In this document: in pieces, positions 54,737 through 64,000 of the stretch
How positions within the stretch are numbered: the stretch's first letter is position 1
Layout of the letters: the number at the start of each line of letters is the position of its first letter
Origin: Brachybacterium epidermidis
Lineage (GTDB): Bacteria; Actinomycetota; Actinomycetes; Actinomycetales; Dermabacteraceae
Direction of reading: 5' to 3'
NCBI RefSeq assembly: GCF_015209585.1
Contig: NZ_JADEYR010000007.1
Coordinates: forward strand, 1 to 64,000
Length of the DNA stretch: 64,000 nt
Program-made: the position numbers and the translations under genes
Notes under the pieces: generated by a model
Told to the model about the DNA's origin: nothing
Seen by the model: only the letters and a program-made list of their open reading frames with translations
Database searches by the model: none

Positions 54737-55663
54737 TCAGTCGCGCAGCCGGTCCAGGCCTTGCAGATCGGTGAGGGACCCTGCCGCCTCCAGCAGCGCC
54801 TCGCGGAAGGCGAGCAGGGCGGGATGCTCGCGGGAGCCCGCCCGGGCTGCGGTGTACAGGGATCGGTGCGGATTCCCCGGCAGGCGCAGCGGCCTGGTGC
54901 CGCCCAGGTGCTCGGCGGCGATCAGACCGGGGACGAAGGCGGCGGCGTGGCCGGAGCGCACCAGGTGCACCTGCAGCAGCGGATCGGGGGTCTCGAAGCG
55001 GATCCACGGCTCGATGCCGGCCGCACGCAGGAAGGTGCGCTCCCAGATGCCGGTGCGCATGCCGTCGGGGTCCAGGGCCCAGGGGACCTCCGCGAGGTCG
55101 GCCAGGGAGCCCACCTGCGACCAGGGACCGGTGGCGGGCAGCACCACCAGCAGCGGGTCACGCAGCAGGTCCTCTCGATCGGTGCCGCGTCGCACCACCA
55201 GCTCACCGCCGGGGTAGGTCTCGCCCAGGATCACCTCGAAGTGGTGGGCCAGCAGGCCCTCGTACGCCTCCTCGACCTCCCGCTGAGCGATCTCGATGCG
55301 CACCGGCGGGTGGCGCTCCTCCAGGATGCTCACCGCAAGCGGGGCCAGCGCAATCATCGGCGTCTGGAACGACGCCACCCGCAGCACCCCGCCCTGGACG
55401 CTGCCGGCCGCGACGAGCTCGGCCTGGGCCGTCTCCATCAGGGCCATCATCTCCTGGGCACGACGGGCGAGTCGCTCCCCCGCGTCCGTGAGCACGACGC
55501 CCCTGCCGGCCTGCTCCAGCAGTGAGACCTTGGTCTCCCGCTCGAGCTGAGCGAGCTGCTGCGACACCGCGGATGGCGACATGGATCGGGCCCGCGCCAC
55601 GGCGGACATCGTCCCCAGCCTGTGCAGTTCGTGCAGCAGGAACAGGCGGTGCAGGTTGAGCAT
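54737..55663 (-). CDS. LysR-family transcriptional regulator
   Basis: A 308-residue regulator. The N-terminal winged helix-turn-helix is HRLGTMSAVARARSMSPSAVSQQLAQLERE; the substrate-binding domain begins about residue 92 with GVLRVASFQTPMIALAPLAV and contains YEGLLAHHFEVILGE. It is divergent from an EamA exporter with 91 bp between the start codons, so it probably controls that gene and itself. The ATG has no strong ribosome-binding site. Confidence 0.92.
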   Translation of the reverse strand: MLNLHRLFLLHELHRLGTMSAVARARSMSPSAVSQQLAQLERETKVSLLEQAGRGVVLTDAGERLARRAQEMMALMETAQAELVAAGSVQGGVLRVASFQTPMIALAPLAVSILEERHPPVRIEIAQREVEEAYEGLLAHHFEVILGETYPGGELVVRRGTDREDLLRDPLLVVLPATGPWSQVGSLADLAEVPWALDPDGMRTGIWERTFLRAAGIEPWIRFETPDPLLQVHLVRSGHAAAFVPGLIAAEHLGGTRPLRLPGNPHRSLYTAARAGSREHPALLAFREALLEAAGSLTDLQGLDRLRD

Positions 55664-55754
55664 GGGCCCCTCCGTCCATCGTCCAGTTCTGCTTCACGGT
55701 ACAGGTCGGAAACATTCGCTGGACCGGCCGGTGCGCGGGGTGCACAGTGGGAGC

Positions 55755-56876
55755 GTGACTTCCTCGCTCTCCACCTCCCCCAGCGCACCGCAGACCGGCA
55801 CCGGACCCACCGGCAGTGCCTCGGGTCCCGTGGGCACCGGCTCCCGCGGTCCGGGCGCCATGCCGGTGCTGATGATCCTGGCCTCCTGCATGTCCCTGCA
55901 GTTCGGGGCCGCGCTGGCGGTGCAGCTGTTCCCGGAGATCGGCTCCTGGGGCACCACCTCGCTGCGACTGGGCATCGCCGCGGTGGTGCTGCTGGCCCTC
56001 ACCCGCCCCAAGCCGCACCGCTTCACAGGCCGTCAGTGGATCGCGGTGGCGGTGTTCGGCGTGGTGATCGGGGCGATGAACGGATCGTTCTACGCCTCCA
56101 TCGAGAGGATCCCCCTGGGCACCGCGGTGGCGATCGAGTTCCTGGGCCCGCTCACCGTCGCGGCCGTGCTCTCCACCCGCCGCAGCGACCTGCTGTGGGT
56201 GGTGCTCGCACTGGCGGGTGTTGGCCTGTTCGGTCTGGAGTCCCTGACCGGGGCAGCTCAGCTGGACGTGCTGGGGGTGCTCCTGGCACTGGTCGCAGCA
56301 GTGTTCTGGGGCCTGTACGTGCTCAGCAGTGCCCGCGTGGGCCAATTGGTGCCCGGCCAGGACGGCCTGGCGGTGGCGATGGCCATCGGGGCGCTGACCG
56401 TGCTCCCCCTGGGGGCCCCGGGCGCCGTGGCCGGGCTGATGGACCTGCGGCTGCTGGCGCTCGCAGCCGGAACTGCGGTGCTGGCCTCGGTGCTGCCGTA
56501 CACCCTGGAGCTCTCGGCCCTGCGTCGCCTGCCGCGGCACGTGTTCGGCATCCTGCTCAGCCTGGAGCCCGCGATCGCCCTGCTGGCGGGGGTGCTGCTG
56601 CTCAGCCAGGGCATCAGTGTGCTCAAGGTGGCCGCTGCGGCGCTGGTGATGGTGGCGAGCATCGGAGTCACCCTCACCGCGCGGGCGGCGAAGCCGGATC
56701 CCGCCACGGTGCTGGGCGGGGACGGCGGTGTCACCGCGGACGAGCCGGATGCTGAGGCCTCCCACGTGGTGGAGCCCGCCCCGTTCACCGACCAGATCCC
56801 GGTGATCGCCCACGCCACGGTGACCGGTGAGCTGCAGGCGCTGACCGAGGAGGACCTGGAACCGGACCGCCAGTGA
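55755..56876 (+). CDS. EamA/DMT-family exporter (RhtA-like)
   Basis: A 373-residue protein with a Ser/Thr/Gly-rich N-terminus and ten hydrophobic helices forming two EamA repeats. ASCMSLQFGAALAVQLFPEIG, GTTSLRLGIAAVVLLAL, SFYASIERIPLGTAVAIEFLGPL and LPYTLELSALRRLPRHVFGILLSLEPAIA match the RhtA/YdcZ-like group that exports threonine, homoserine or other small amino compounds. An unusual polar tail of about 65 residues follows. The GTG start lies behind CACAGT, a possible leaderless -10. Divergent LysR gene suggests induction by its substrate. Confidence 0.88.
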   Translation: MTSSLSTSPSAPQTGTGPTGSASGPVGTGSRGPGAMPVLMILASCMSLQFGAALAVQLFPEIGSWGTTSLRLGIAAVVLLALTRPKPHRFTGRQWIAVAVFGVVIGAMNGSFYASIERIPLGTAVAIEFLGPLTVAAVLSTRRSDLLWVVLALAGVGLFGLESLTGAAQLDVLGVLLALVAAVFWGLYVLSSARVGQLVPGQDGLAVAMAIGALTVLPLGAPGAVAGLMDLRLLALAAGTAVLASVLPYTLELSALRRLPRHVFGILLSLEPAIALLAGVLLLSQGISVLKVAAAALVMVASIGVTLTARAAKPDPATVLGGDGGVTADEPDAEASHVVEPAPFTDQIPVIAHATVTGELQALTEEDLEPDRQ

Positions 56877-56938
56877 CACCCGGGCACGGCCCGGCCTCTC
56901 ACTCTCCTTCGTATCCCGAGCCCTCGCTGCGGGTACGG

Positions 56939-58849
<1,911 letters not shown>

Positions 58850-58891
58850 TCAGGCCTCGACGCGGCGAAGAAGCAGGAGCGTCCCGTGCAT
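58850..58891 (-). CDS. leuL: LeuL leader peptide of leuA
   Basis: A 13-codon reading frame, MHGTLLLLRRVEA, with four consecutive leucine codons (CTC CTG CTT CTT) including two CTT codons rare at this GC content. It ends 72 bp before leuA. It should be translated as a ribosome sensor of leucyl-tRNA. Downstream, CGCCGGG (minus strand, 58846-58840) can pair with CCCGGCG (58813-58807), while CGCCGCG inside the Arg-Arg codons can pair with CGCGGC (58832-58827), giving alternative folds. Assignment rests on codon content and position. Confidence 0.8.
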   Translation of the reverse strand: MHGTLLLLRRVEA

Positions 58892-58897
58892 CCCGTC

Positions 58898-58903
58898 ACC
58901 GTA
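58898..58903 (-). promoter_or_regulatory. -10 element for a leaderless leuL-leuA transcript
   Basis: Minus-strand TACGGT with six bases (GACGGG) before the leuL ATG places the transcription start at or next to the A of the ATG. No clear -35 element. Confidence 0.55.
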
Positions 58904-58955
58904 GCACTGGTGTGAGCCAGGTCGCCGGTGCGGTCCGGGAGGCGGACGCCCGGGG

Positions 58956-59921
58956 TCAGAACCCGAGGCGGCCCAGCTGCTTGGGGTCGCGCTGCCAGTC
59001 CTTGGCGACCTTGACCCGCAGGTCCAGGTGCACCTTGCGGCCCACCAGCTCGTTGATCCCGGCGCGGGCCCGGGAGCCCACCTCCTTCAAGCGGGACCCA
59101 CCGCGGCCGATGATGATGCCCTTCTGGCTGTCGCGCTCCACGAACAGGCTGGCGCGCACGGTCAGTCGCCCCGTGCCGGGCTCCACCTGGGCGAAGGGGT
59201 CCCCACCCGGGTCCACCTCCACCACCTCCTCGACCACCACGGCGATCGAGTGCGGGAGCTCGTCCCGCACTCCTTCCAGTGCGGCCTCGCGGATCAGTTC
59301 GGCGATGCGGTCGTCCCGCGATTCCTCGGTGAGCTGGTCATCGGGGTACAGCGGAGGCCCTTCGGGCAGATGCTGTGCGATGACGTCCAGCAGCACGTCG
59401 ATCTGCCTGCCCTGCACGGCGCTGATCGGCACGATGTCGTCGGTCTCCAGCATCTCGGAGACGGCCACCAGGTGCTCGGCCACCGCGTCACGGCTGACCA
59501 GGCCGGTCTTGGTGACCACAGCGATCACGCGGGGCCCGCGGCGACCCCGTCGCAGGTCGGCGAGATCCTCGGCGATGAAGCGGTCGCCGGGGCCGAGCTT
59601 CTGGTCGGCGGGCAGGCAGAAGCACACCACGTCCACCTCGGCGAGGGTCTCGCGCACCAGGTCGTTGAGGCGCTCGCCCAGCAGGGTGCGGGGCCGGTGA
59701 ACCCCCGGGGTGTCCACCAGCACGATCTGGGCATCGGGGCGGGTGACGATCCCGCGGATCGCCCGCCGCGTGGTCTGGGGCTTGGACGAGGTGATGGCCA
59801 CCTTGTCGCCCACCAGGGCATTGGTCAGGGTGGACTTGCCGACGTTGGGACGACCCACCAGGGCCACGAAGCCGGAGCGGTGCTGCGCTCGGTCCTGTGG
59901 TGCGGTCTGCTCACTGCTCAC
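58956..59921 (-). CDS. era: GTPase Era
   Basis: Ribosome-assembly GTPase that binds the 16S rRNA 3' end. The 321-residue protein has G1 GRPNVGKST (residues 23-31), G3 VDTPGVHRP, G4 in VVTKTGL (TKxG where NKxD is usual), and a C-terminal KH domain with SQKGIIIGRGGSRLKEVGSRAR. The G4 form TKTG or TKVD-like occurs in actinobacterial Era. The start is the GTG at 59921, six bases after AGGAGG, overlapping the corC end by 11 bases. Confidence 0.94.
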   Translation of the reverse strand: MSSEQTAPQDRAQHRSGFVALVGRPNVGKSTLTNALVGDKVAITSSKPQTTRRAIRGIVTRPDAQIVLVDTPGVHRPRTLLGERLNDLVRETLAEVDVVCFCLPADQKLGPGDRFIAEDLADLRRGRRGPRVIAVVTKTGLVSRDAVAEHLVAVSEMLETDDIVPISAVQGRQIDVLLDVIAQHLPEGPPLYPDDQLTEESRDDRIAELIREAALEGVRDELPHSIAVVVEEVVEVDPGGDPFAQVEPGTGRLTVRASLFVERDSQKGIIIGRGGSRLKEVGSRARAGINELVGRKVHLDLRVKVAKDWQRDPKQLGRLGF

Positions 59922-61278
59922 GGGTGTCCTCCTGCGGGGTGGGGCGGTCAGGGCCGATCGGATCGGCTGCCATGGAGCCGCCGGTGGGATGGTCGTCGTC
60001 CTCGCCGGGCCCGGCGGCGCGGGAGACCAGCAGGGTCGAGAGCCGCTTGCGCCGGCCGGTGGTCCTCTCGCCCTCGAGCTGCAGGCCATGGATGCTGCCG
60101 CGGGAGCCGACGATGGGGACGCGGCCGATGGCCTTGCCCAGCAGACCGCCGATGCTGTCGACGTCCTCGTCCTCGATGTCCAGGCCGAACAGCTCCCCCA
60201 CTTCGGTGACGCTCTCCCGGGCCGGCACCCGGTACACCCCGTCGCCCAGGTCCTCGATCTGGGGCTCGCTGCGGTCGTGCTCGTCCTCGATGTCGCCCAC
60301 GATCTCCTCGACCACGTCCTCGATGGTGACGATGCCGGAGACCCCGCCGTACTCGTCCACCACGATCGCGATGTGCACGTGGCTGGTCTGCATCTGCTGC
60401 AGTACCACATCGGCCGAGACGAACTCGGGGACGAAGTGGGCGCGGCGCGCGATGTCCTCGACAGCGCGGTCCGGGCGCGGATCCCACGGGGAGTGGATCG
60501 CCCGCATGACGTCCTTGACGTAGAGCATGCCCAGCACGTCGTCGACGCTCTCGCCCACCACCGGGATGCGGGAGAAGCCCGAGCGCACGAACAGCCGCAC
60601 GGCCTGCTCGGCGGTGGCGCCGGCGGCGATGGCGAGCATGTCGGTGCGAGGCACCATGAGCTCGCGCACGATGGTGTCGCGCAGGTCGAACACGCCCTGG
60701 ATCATGTCGTGCTCGACGATCTCCAGGTGCTGCTTCTCCAGGGCGCGGTCCACGCTGGAGCGCAGCTCGGGATCGACGCCGTAGGGGCCGTCCTCCCGGT
60801 CGGCACCCGGGGTGACCACGCTGCTGACGGCGATCAGTGCGCTCGCAGGCGGCCACAGCAGCGTGCGCACCGCAGCGATCAGACCGGAGGTGGAGATCAG
60901 CACGGACTCCGGCCGGCGCCTGCCGATGGTGCGGGGGGAGGCCGACAGTCCGATGAACAGTCCGACGGACGAGATGGCCAGGGCCACCAGCACCGGCACC
61001 ACCCAGCCGTCCAGCCACAGGAACACCAGCGCGGTGACCGCCACCGCCATCACTGCCTCGGCGAGGATGCGGCCCAGGCCCACGGCGGCCTGGGTGCGGC
61101 GGGAGTCCTCGTGCTGGCGCAGCACCCGGCGCCGCAGCCCCTCGGGGCGCTCCTCCAGGGCACGCTCGAGAGCGGAACGGGTCGTGGCGGCGAGGGCCGA
61201 ATCCGCTGCGGTGAGCACAGCGCCGATCACCAGGCCCACCATGGCCACAGGGATCAGGATCCCGGCGGCGAGCATCAT
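59911..61278 (-). CDS. CNNM/CorC-HlyC family membrane protein with CBS domains
   Basis: A 455-residue protein. A DUF21/CNNM membrane domain with helices at about residues 3-25, 72-95, 95-115 and 140-160 is followed by a CBS pair (MVPRTDMLAIAAGATAEQAV... and SHVHIAIVVDEYGGVSGIVT) and a CorC_HlyC domain. The family transports or regulates divalent cations such as magnesium or cobalt. The ATG overlaps the ybeY stop codon. A polar tail (GEDDDHPTGGSMAADPIGPD) ends in the era start. Operon order matches M. tuberculosis. Confidence 0.92.
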   Translation of the reverse strand: MMLAAGILIPVAMVGLVIGAVLTAADSALAATTRSALERALEERPEGLRRRVLRQHEDSRRTQAAVGLGRILAEAVMAVAVTALVFLWLDGWVVPVLVALAISSVGLFIGLSASPRTIGRRRPESVLISTSGLIAAVRTLLWPPASALIAVSSVVTPGADREDGPYGVDPELRSSVDRALEKQHLEIVEHDMIQGVFDLRDTIVRELMVPRTDMLAIAAGATAEQAVRLFVRSGFSRIPVVGESVDDVLGMLYVKDVMRAIHSPWDPRPDRAVEDIARRAHFVPEFVSADVVLQQMQTSHVHIAIVVDEYGGVSGIVTIEDVVEEIVGDIEDEHDRSEPQIEDLGDGVYRVPARESVTEVGELFGLDIEDEDVDSIGGLLGKAIGRVPIVGSRGSIHGLQLEGERTTGRRKRLSTLLVSRAAGPGEDDDHPTGGSMAADPIGPDRPTPQEDTREQ

Positions 61279-61736
61279 GCGTCGCGGCGGGAGGCCAGGA
61301 AGGTCAGCAGCAGCTTGCGCTGCAGGTCGAACATCACCCGCCGCTCCTCCTCCTCGGCGTGGTCGTAGCCGAGCAGGTGGAGGATGGAGTGGCAGGTCAG
61401 CAGCAGCATCTCCTCGACGGCGCTGTGACCGGACTCGGCTGCCTGGCGGGAGGCGACGGCAGGGCAGATCACCACGTCGCCCAGCAGCCCCTCGGGGGCG
61501 GGACGGTCGGCGGTGCCGGGGGTCAACTCGTCCATCGGGAAGCTGAGCACGTCGGTGGGACCGGGCTCGTCCATCCACTGCACGTGCAGGCGCTCCATGG
61601 CCTCCTCGTCCACGAACAGGATGGACAGCTCGGTGGCGGGGTGCAGATGGAGGGCCTCGAACACGAAGCGGGCCAGGTGCACGAACTCCTTCTCGTCCAC
61701 CTGGGCGGTGGTCTCGTTGCGCACTTCGATGGTCAT
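61275..61736 (-). CDS. ybeY: Endoribonuclease YbeY
   Basis: Metal-dependent RNase for 16S rRNA 3' maturation and ribosome quality control. The 153-residue protein has LSILFVDEEAMERLHVQWM, PTDVLSFPMDE and the zinc motif HSILHLLGYDH (HxxxHxxxxxH). The ATG lies one base after the phoH stop and follows AGAGGAG. Part of the phoH-ybeY-corC-era chain. Confidence 0.95.
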   Translation of the reverse strand: MTIEVRNETTAQVDEKEFVHLARFVFEALHLHPATELSILFVDEEAMERLHVQWMDEPGPTDVLSFPMDELTPGTADRPAPEGLLGDVVICPAVASRQAAESGHSAVEEMLLLTCHSILHLLGYDHAEEEERRVMFDLQRKLLLTFLASRRDA

Positions 61737-61737
61737 C

Positions 61738-62805
61738 TCATGCTCCTCTGCCGGTGCCACGACCCGAGCTGCTGCCGCGGCCGCGGGTGTCCCGGCTGCC
61801 GCCGGGACCCACCTCCCAGCGGCCGTAGGCCTCGACGATGTCGCTGACCAGGCGGTGGCGCACCACGTCCCGCGGGGACAGGCGGCAGAAGGAGATGTCC
61901 TCCACCCCGCTGAGAACCTGCTCCACCACCCGCAGGCCGCTCTTGGTGCCGCCGGGCAGGTCCACCTGGGTGACGTCGCCGGTGACCACCATGGTGGAGT
62001 TGAAGCCGAGGCGGGTCAGGAACATCTTCATCTGCTCGGGCGTGGGGTTCTGCGCCTCGTCCAGGATGATGAACGCGTCGTTGAGGGTGCGGCCGCGCAT
62101 GTACGCCAGCGGCGCCACCTCGATGGTGCCGGCACCCATCAGACGCGGGATGGACTCCGGGTCCAGCATGTCGTGCAGGGCGTCGTACAGGGGGCGCAGG
62201 TACGGGTCGATCTTCTCGTTGAGGCTGCCGGGCAGGAAGCCCAGCCGCTCCCCCGCCTCCACGGCGGGGCGGGTGAGGATGATCCGGTTGATCTGCTTGG
62301 AGAGCAGCTGCTGCACCGCCATCGCCACCGCGAGGTAGGTCTTGCCGGTACCGGCCGGGCCGATGCCGAAGGTGATGGTCGAGGACTCGATGGCCTCGAT
62401 GTAGGACTTCTGCCCCATGGTCTTGGGGCGGATGGTGCGCCCGCGGGAGGACAGGATGGTGCGGGAGAGCACCTGCTCGAGCCTCTCCCCCTGGGCCCGG
62501 TCGTCGCCGTACAGGCTCACCGCCCGCTGCACGGCCTCGGCGGTGACGGCCTGGCCGGTGGCGGCGAGCTCGATCAGGGAGCGCACGATGTGCTCGCTGC
62601 GGCGCAGCGCCTCCTCGGTGCCGCGCAGCGTGATCTGATGCCCGCGCACGTGCACGTCGGTGTCGGGGACCTGCTCCTCGAGCGCCGCGAGAGCCTGGTC
62701 GTTCTCCCCCAGCACCTGGAAGGGGCTGAGATGATCGGGGATGGCCAGGCGACGCTCGATCACCTCTGGGCTGCGCCCGGGGGCGGGAGTGAAGGGATCG
62801 GTCAC
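61738..62805 (-). CDS. phoH: PhoH-like ATPase
   Basis: A 355-residue P-loop ATPase related to the N-terminal half of RNA helicases; it is linked to RNA metabolism together with YbeY. An N-terminal KH-like region (residues 20-90) precedes Walker A GIGPAGTGKTYLA (about 147-159), LTRPAVEAGERLGFLPG, Walker B AFIILDEAQNPTPEQMKMFL and VVTGDVTQVDLPGG. The tail is Gly/Ser/Arg-rich (SRDTRGRGSSSGRGTGRG). The GTG start overlaps the HIT gene stop (GTGA). Confidence 0.95.
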   Translation of the reverse strand: MTDPFTPAPGRSPEVIERRLAIPDHLSPFQVLGENDQALAALEEQVPDTDVHVRGHQITLRGTEEALRRSEHIVRSLIELAATGQAVTAEAVQRAVSLYGDDRAQGERLEQVLSRTILSSRGRTIRPKTMGQKSYIEAIESSTITFGIGPAGTGKTYLAVAMAVQQLLSKQINRIILTRPAVEAGERLGFLPGSLNEKIDPYLRPLYDALHDMLDPESIPRLMGAGTIEVAPLAYMRGRTLNDAFIILDEAQNPTPEQMKMFLTRLGFNSTMVVTGDVTQVDLPGGTKSGLRVVEQVLSGVEDISFCRLSPRDVVRHRLVSDIVEAYGRWEVGPGGSRDTRGRGSSSGRGTGRGA

Positions 62806-63164
62806 AGTTCTCCTTCTGCGAGCTCTCCGCTCGCCAGGACATGCGCGTGCACGTGGAAGACGGTCTGTCCGGCGTTCGCACCGGTGTTGAAAACGAGGCG
62901 GAAGTCGCCGTCGGCGAGCTTCTGAGCCAGGGACCCGGCCACTGCCACCACGTGCGCCAGCTGCTCCGGCTGGTGGGCGAGCTCACGTACGTCGGCGCGG
63001 TGCTCGCGGGGCACCACCAGCACGTGCACGGGGGCCTGGGGGCTCAGGTCCTTGAAGGCGACCACCTGGTCGTCCTCGTGGACGCGCTCGGAGGGGATCT
63101 CACCGGCGACGATCTTGCAGAACACGCAGTCCTCGTCGCGGCGTTCGGCGGCGTCGTTGTTCAT
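62802..63164 (-). CDS. HIT family nucleotide-binding protein
   Basis: A 120-residue histidine-triad hydrolase/transferase of the HinT type, acting on nucleoside phosphoramidates. It has CVFCKIVAGEIPSERVHEDD, FKDLSPQAPVHVLVVPREH and the triad VFHVHAHVLA. TAGACT seven bases before the ATG suggests a leaderless promoter for the HIT-phoH-ybeY-corC-era operon. In many actinobacteria rsmE is directly upstream; here an FMN reductase gene lies between. Confidence 0.92.
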   Translation of the reverse strand: MNNDAAERRDEDCVFCKIVAGEIPSERVHEDDQVVAFKDLSPQAPVHVLVVPREHRADVRELAHQPEQLAHVVAVAGSLAQKLADGDFRLVFNTGANAGQTVFHVHAHVLASGELAEGEL

Positions 63165-63262
63165 GGGGGGAAGTCTACGGGAGCGTGTGCGGCCCGGCTC
63201 AGAGCGATGCACGCCACAGCAGGATCGAGAACATCGGCCATGCGGGAGGGGTTGCACTACCC

Positions 63263-63814
63263 ATGACGAGAATCGGACTGCTCATCGCCAGTGTTCGCCC
63301 CAACCGTGTCGGGGAGCACATCGCCCAGTGGGTGCGCGACGGCCTCGATGCCCGCGAGCACGAGGTCGAGATCGATCTGATCGACCTGCGGGAGACCGTC
63401 CTTCCCGCCTTCGACGGGCTCACCAGCCCCAAGGCCGATCCCACCAAGACCACCGATCACGCGCGCGCCTGGGGTGAGCGGATCGAGGCGCTGGACGCCC
63501 TGATCATCGTGACCCCGGAGTACAACGGCTCCTACCCCGGTGCTCTGAAGAACGCGATCGACTACCTGCACCAGGAGTGGAGCGGCCTGCCGGTGCTGCT
63601 GGTCGGCTACGGCTGGGGAGCCGGGGCCGGAGTCCTCGAGCTGCTGGAGAGCCTGATGACCCACGTGGGGGCCGACGTCATGGGCTCCGTGGGCCTCGCC
63701 TTCCCGGCGGATCTCTCCCTCGAGGGCGAGATCCACGTGGGCGAGGAGAAGCTCACCGCCCTGCGTGAGGGATTGGAGACGCTCGAGGCCAAGGTGCTCA
63801 CCTCCGTCGCCTGA
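63263..63814 (+). CDS. NADPH-dependent FMN reductase-like flavoprotein
   Basis: A 183-residue flavodoxin-fold enzyme. The FMN phosphate loop is IASVRPNRVGEHIAQWV (GxxRxxR-like), and ALIIVTPEYNGSYPGALKNAIDYL is the characteristic PEYN motif. VLLVGYGWGAGAGVLELL lies over the flavin. It probably reduces FMN, quinones or similar electron acceptors with NADPH. The ATG at 63263 follows GGGAGGGG at a long distance. It is oriented against the flanking operon, which suggests a later insertion between rsmE and HIT. Confidence 0.88.
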   Translation: MTRIGLLIASVRPNRVGEHIAQWVRDGLDAREHEVEIDLIDLRETVLPAFDGLTSPKADPTKTTDHARAWGERIEALDALIIVTPEYNGSYPGALKNAIDYLHQEWSGLPVLLVGYGWGAGAGVLELLESLMTHVGADVMGSVGLAFPADLSLEGEIHVGEEKLTALREGLETLEAKVLTSVA

Positions 63815-63822
63815 CGGGGGAT

Positions 63823-64000
63823 TCAACCCCAGCGCCCGATCAGAGCACTGAGCACGGCGATCGCAGCGGGGCCGGCGGTCGAGGAGCGCAGCACCTCGGG
63901 CCCCAGCAGCACGCTGCGCGCCCCCGCCTCACGCAGCTGGACGAGCTCGCCGTCGGCGATCCCGCCCTCAGGGCCGACCAGGACGATGATCTGCGCCGCT
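63823..64000 (-). CDS. rsmE: 16S rRNA m3U1498 methyltransferase RsmE, C-terminal part (cut by window edge)
   Basis: The last 58 codons are visible: AAQIIVLVGPEGGIADGELV, ARSVLLGPEVLRSSTAGPAA and the end LSALIGRWG. VGPEGG and LGP-VLR-TAGPAA form the SAM-binding knot of RsmE. The start lies beyond the right end. In related genomes rsmE heads the HIT-phoH-ybeY cluster, as in this neighbourhood. Confidence 0.93.
   Translation of the reverse strand, partial: AAQIIVLVGPEGGIADGELVQLREAGARSVLLGPEVLRSSTAGPAAIAVLSALIGRWG

Overview
The window comes from a high-GC actinobacterium. Gene content, GTG/TTG start usage, apparent leaderless promoters and gene order suggest a member of the Micrococcales close to Brachybacterium (Dermabacteraceae); the genus is an inference. 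The order lipB-lipA-DUF4191-RDD-glnA1 / glnE-glnA2 / panB / map, then aceE-fabD-fabH-acpP-fabF, then dgt-dnaG, glyS, zur, uppS-recO, era-corC-ybeY-phoH-rsmE broadly matches the core backbone of Mycobacterium tuberculosis and other actinobacteria. Most of the window is therefore housekeeping chromosome.

Layout. 1-3.8 kb: lipoate synthesis (lipB, lipA) and two membrane proteins. 4.0-12.9 kb: nitrogen assimilation (glnA1, glnE, glnA2), interrupted by an AraC-type regulator carrying a frameshift, a two-domain VOC protein and a solitary PD-(D/E)XK nuclease. 13.0-18.3 kb: lipoprotein, panB, map with its small SPOR-like neighbour, polyphosphate glucokinase, RNase P RNA and yaaA. 18.2-22.5 kb: sufS-sufU-Nif3 chain and an MFS permease. 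22.6-31.6 kb: tRNA-Val, pyruvate dehydrogenase E1, the type II fatty acid synthase cluster, OsmC-def and tRNA-Asn. 31.7-38.1 kb: the accessory part, with a LacI regulator and a divergent family 5 glycosidase, a CAT-anticodon tRNA, a thioredoxin-like lipoprotein, and an M48 peptidase gene split by a complete IS3-family element. 38.1-46.0 kb: dnaG, dgt, dus, a flavin oxidoreductase, an acetyltransferase and glyS. 46.1-52.4 kb: a Zur-controlled zinc transporter operon, uppS, recO and thpR. 52.4-64 kb: M28 peptidase, LysR/EamA pair, leuA with a leucine leader peptide, era-corC-ybeY-phoH-HIT, an FMN reductase and the end of rsmE.

How the parts interact. LipB/LipA should lipoylate the pyruvate dehydrogenase E2 that works with AceE, which feeds acetyl-CoA to FabD/FabH/AcpP/FabF. 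GlnE adenylylates GlnA1. Zur should control ZnuABC. LeuL should control LeuA by attenuation, and the LacI protein should control the glycosidase.

I did not find a new defence system or other large novel multi-gene system. The most striking anomalies are these: the radical-SAM cluster motif of LipA has two of its three cysteines replaced by arginine; polyphosphate glucokinase carries a 52-residue tail with 20 lysines; leuA is preceded by a 13-residue leader peptide with four consecutive leucine codons; and the IS3 insertion left a 4-bp duplication whose removal restores one continuous M48 peptidase gene.
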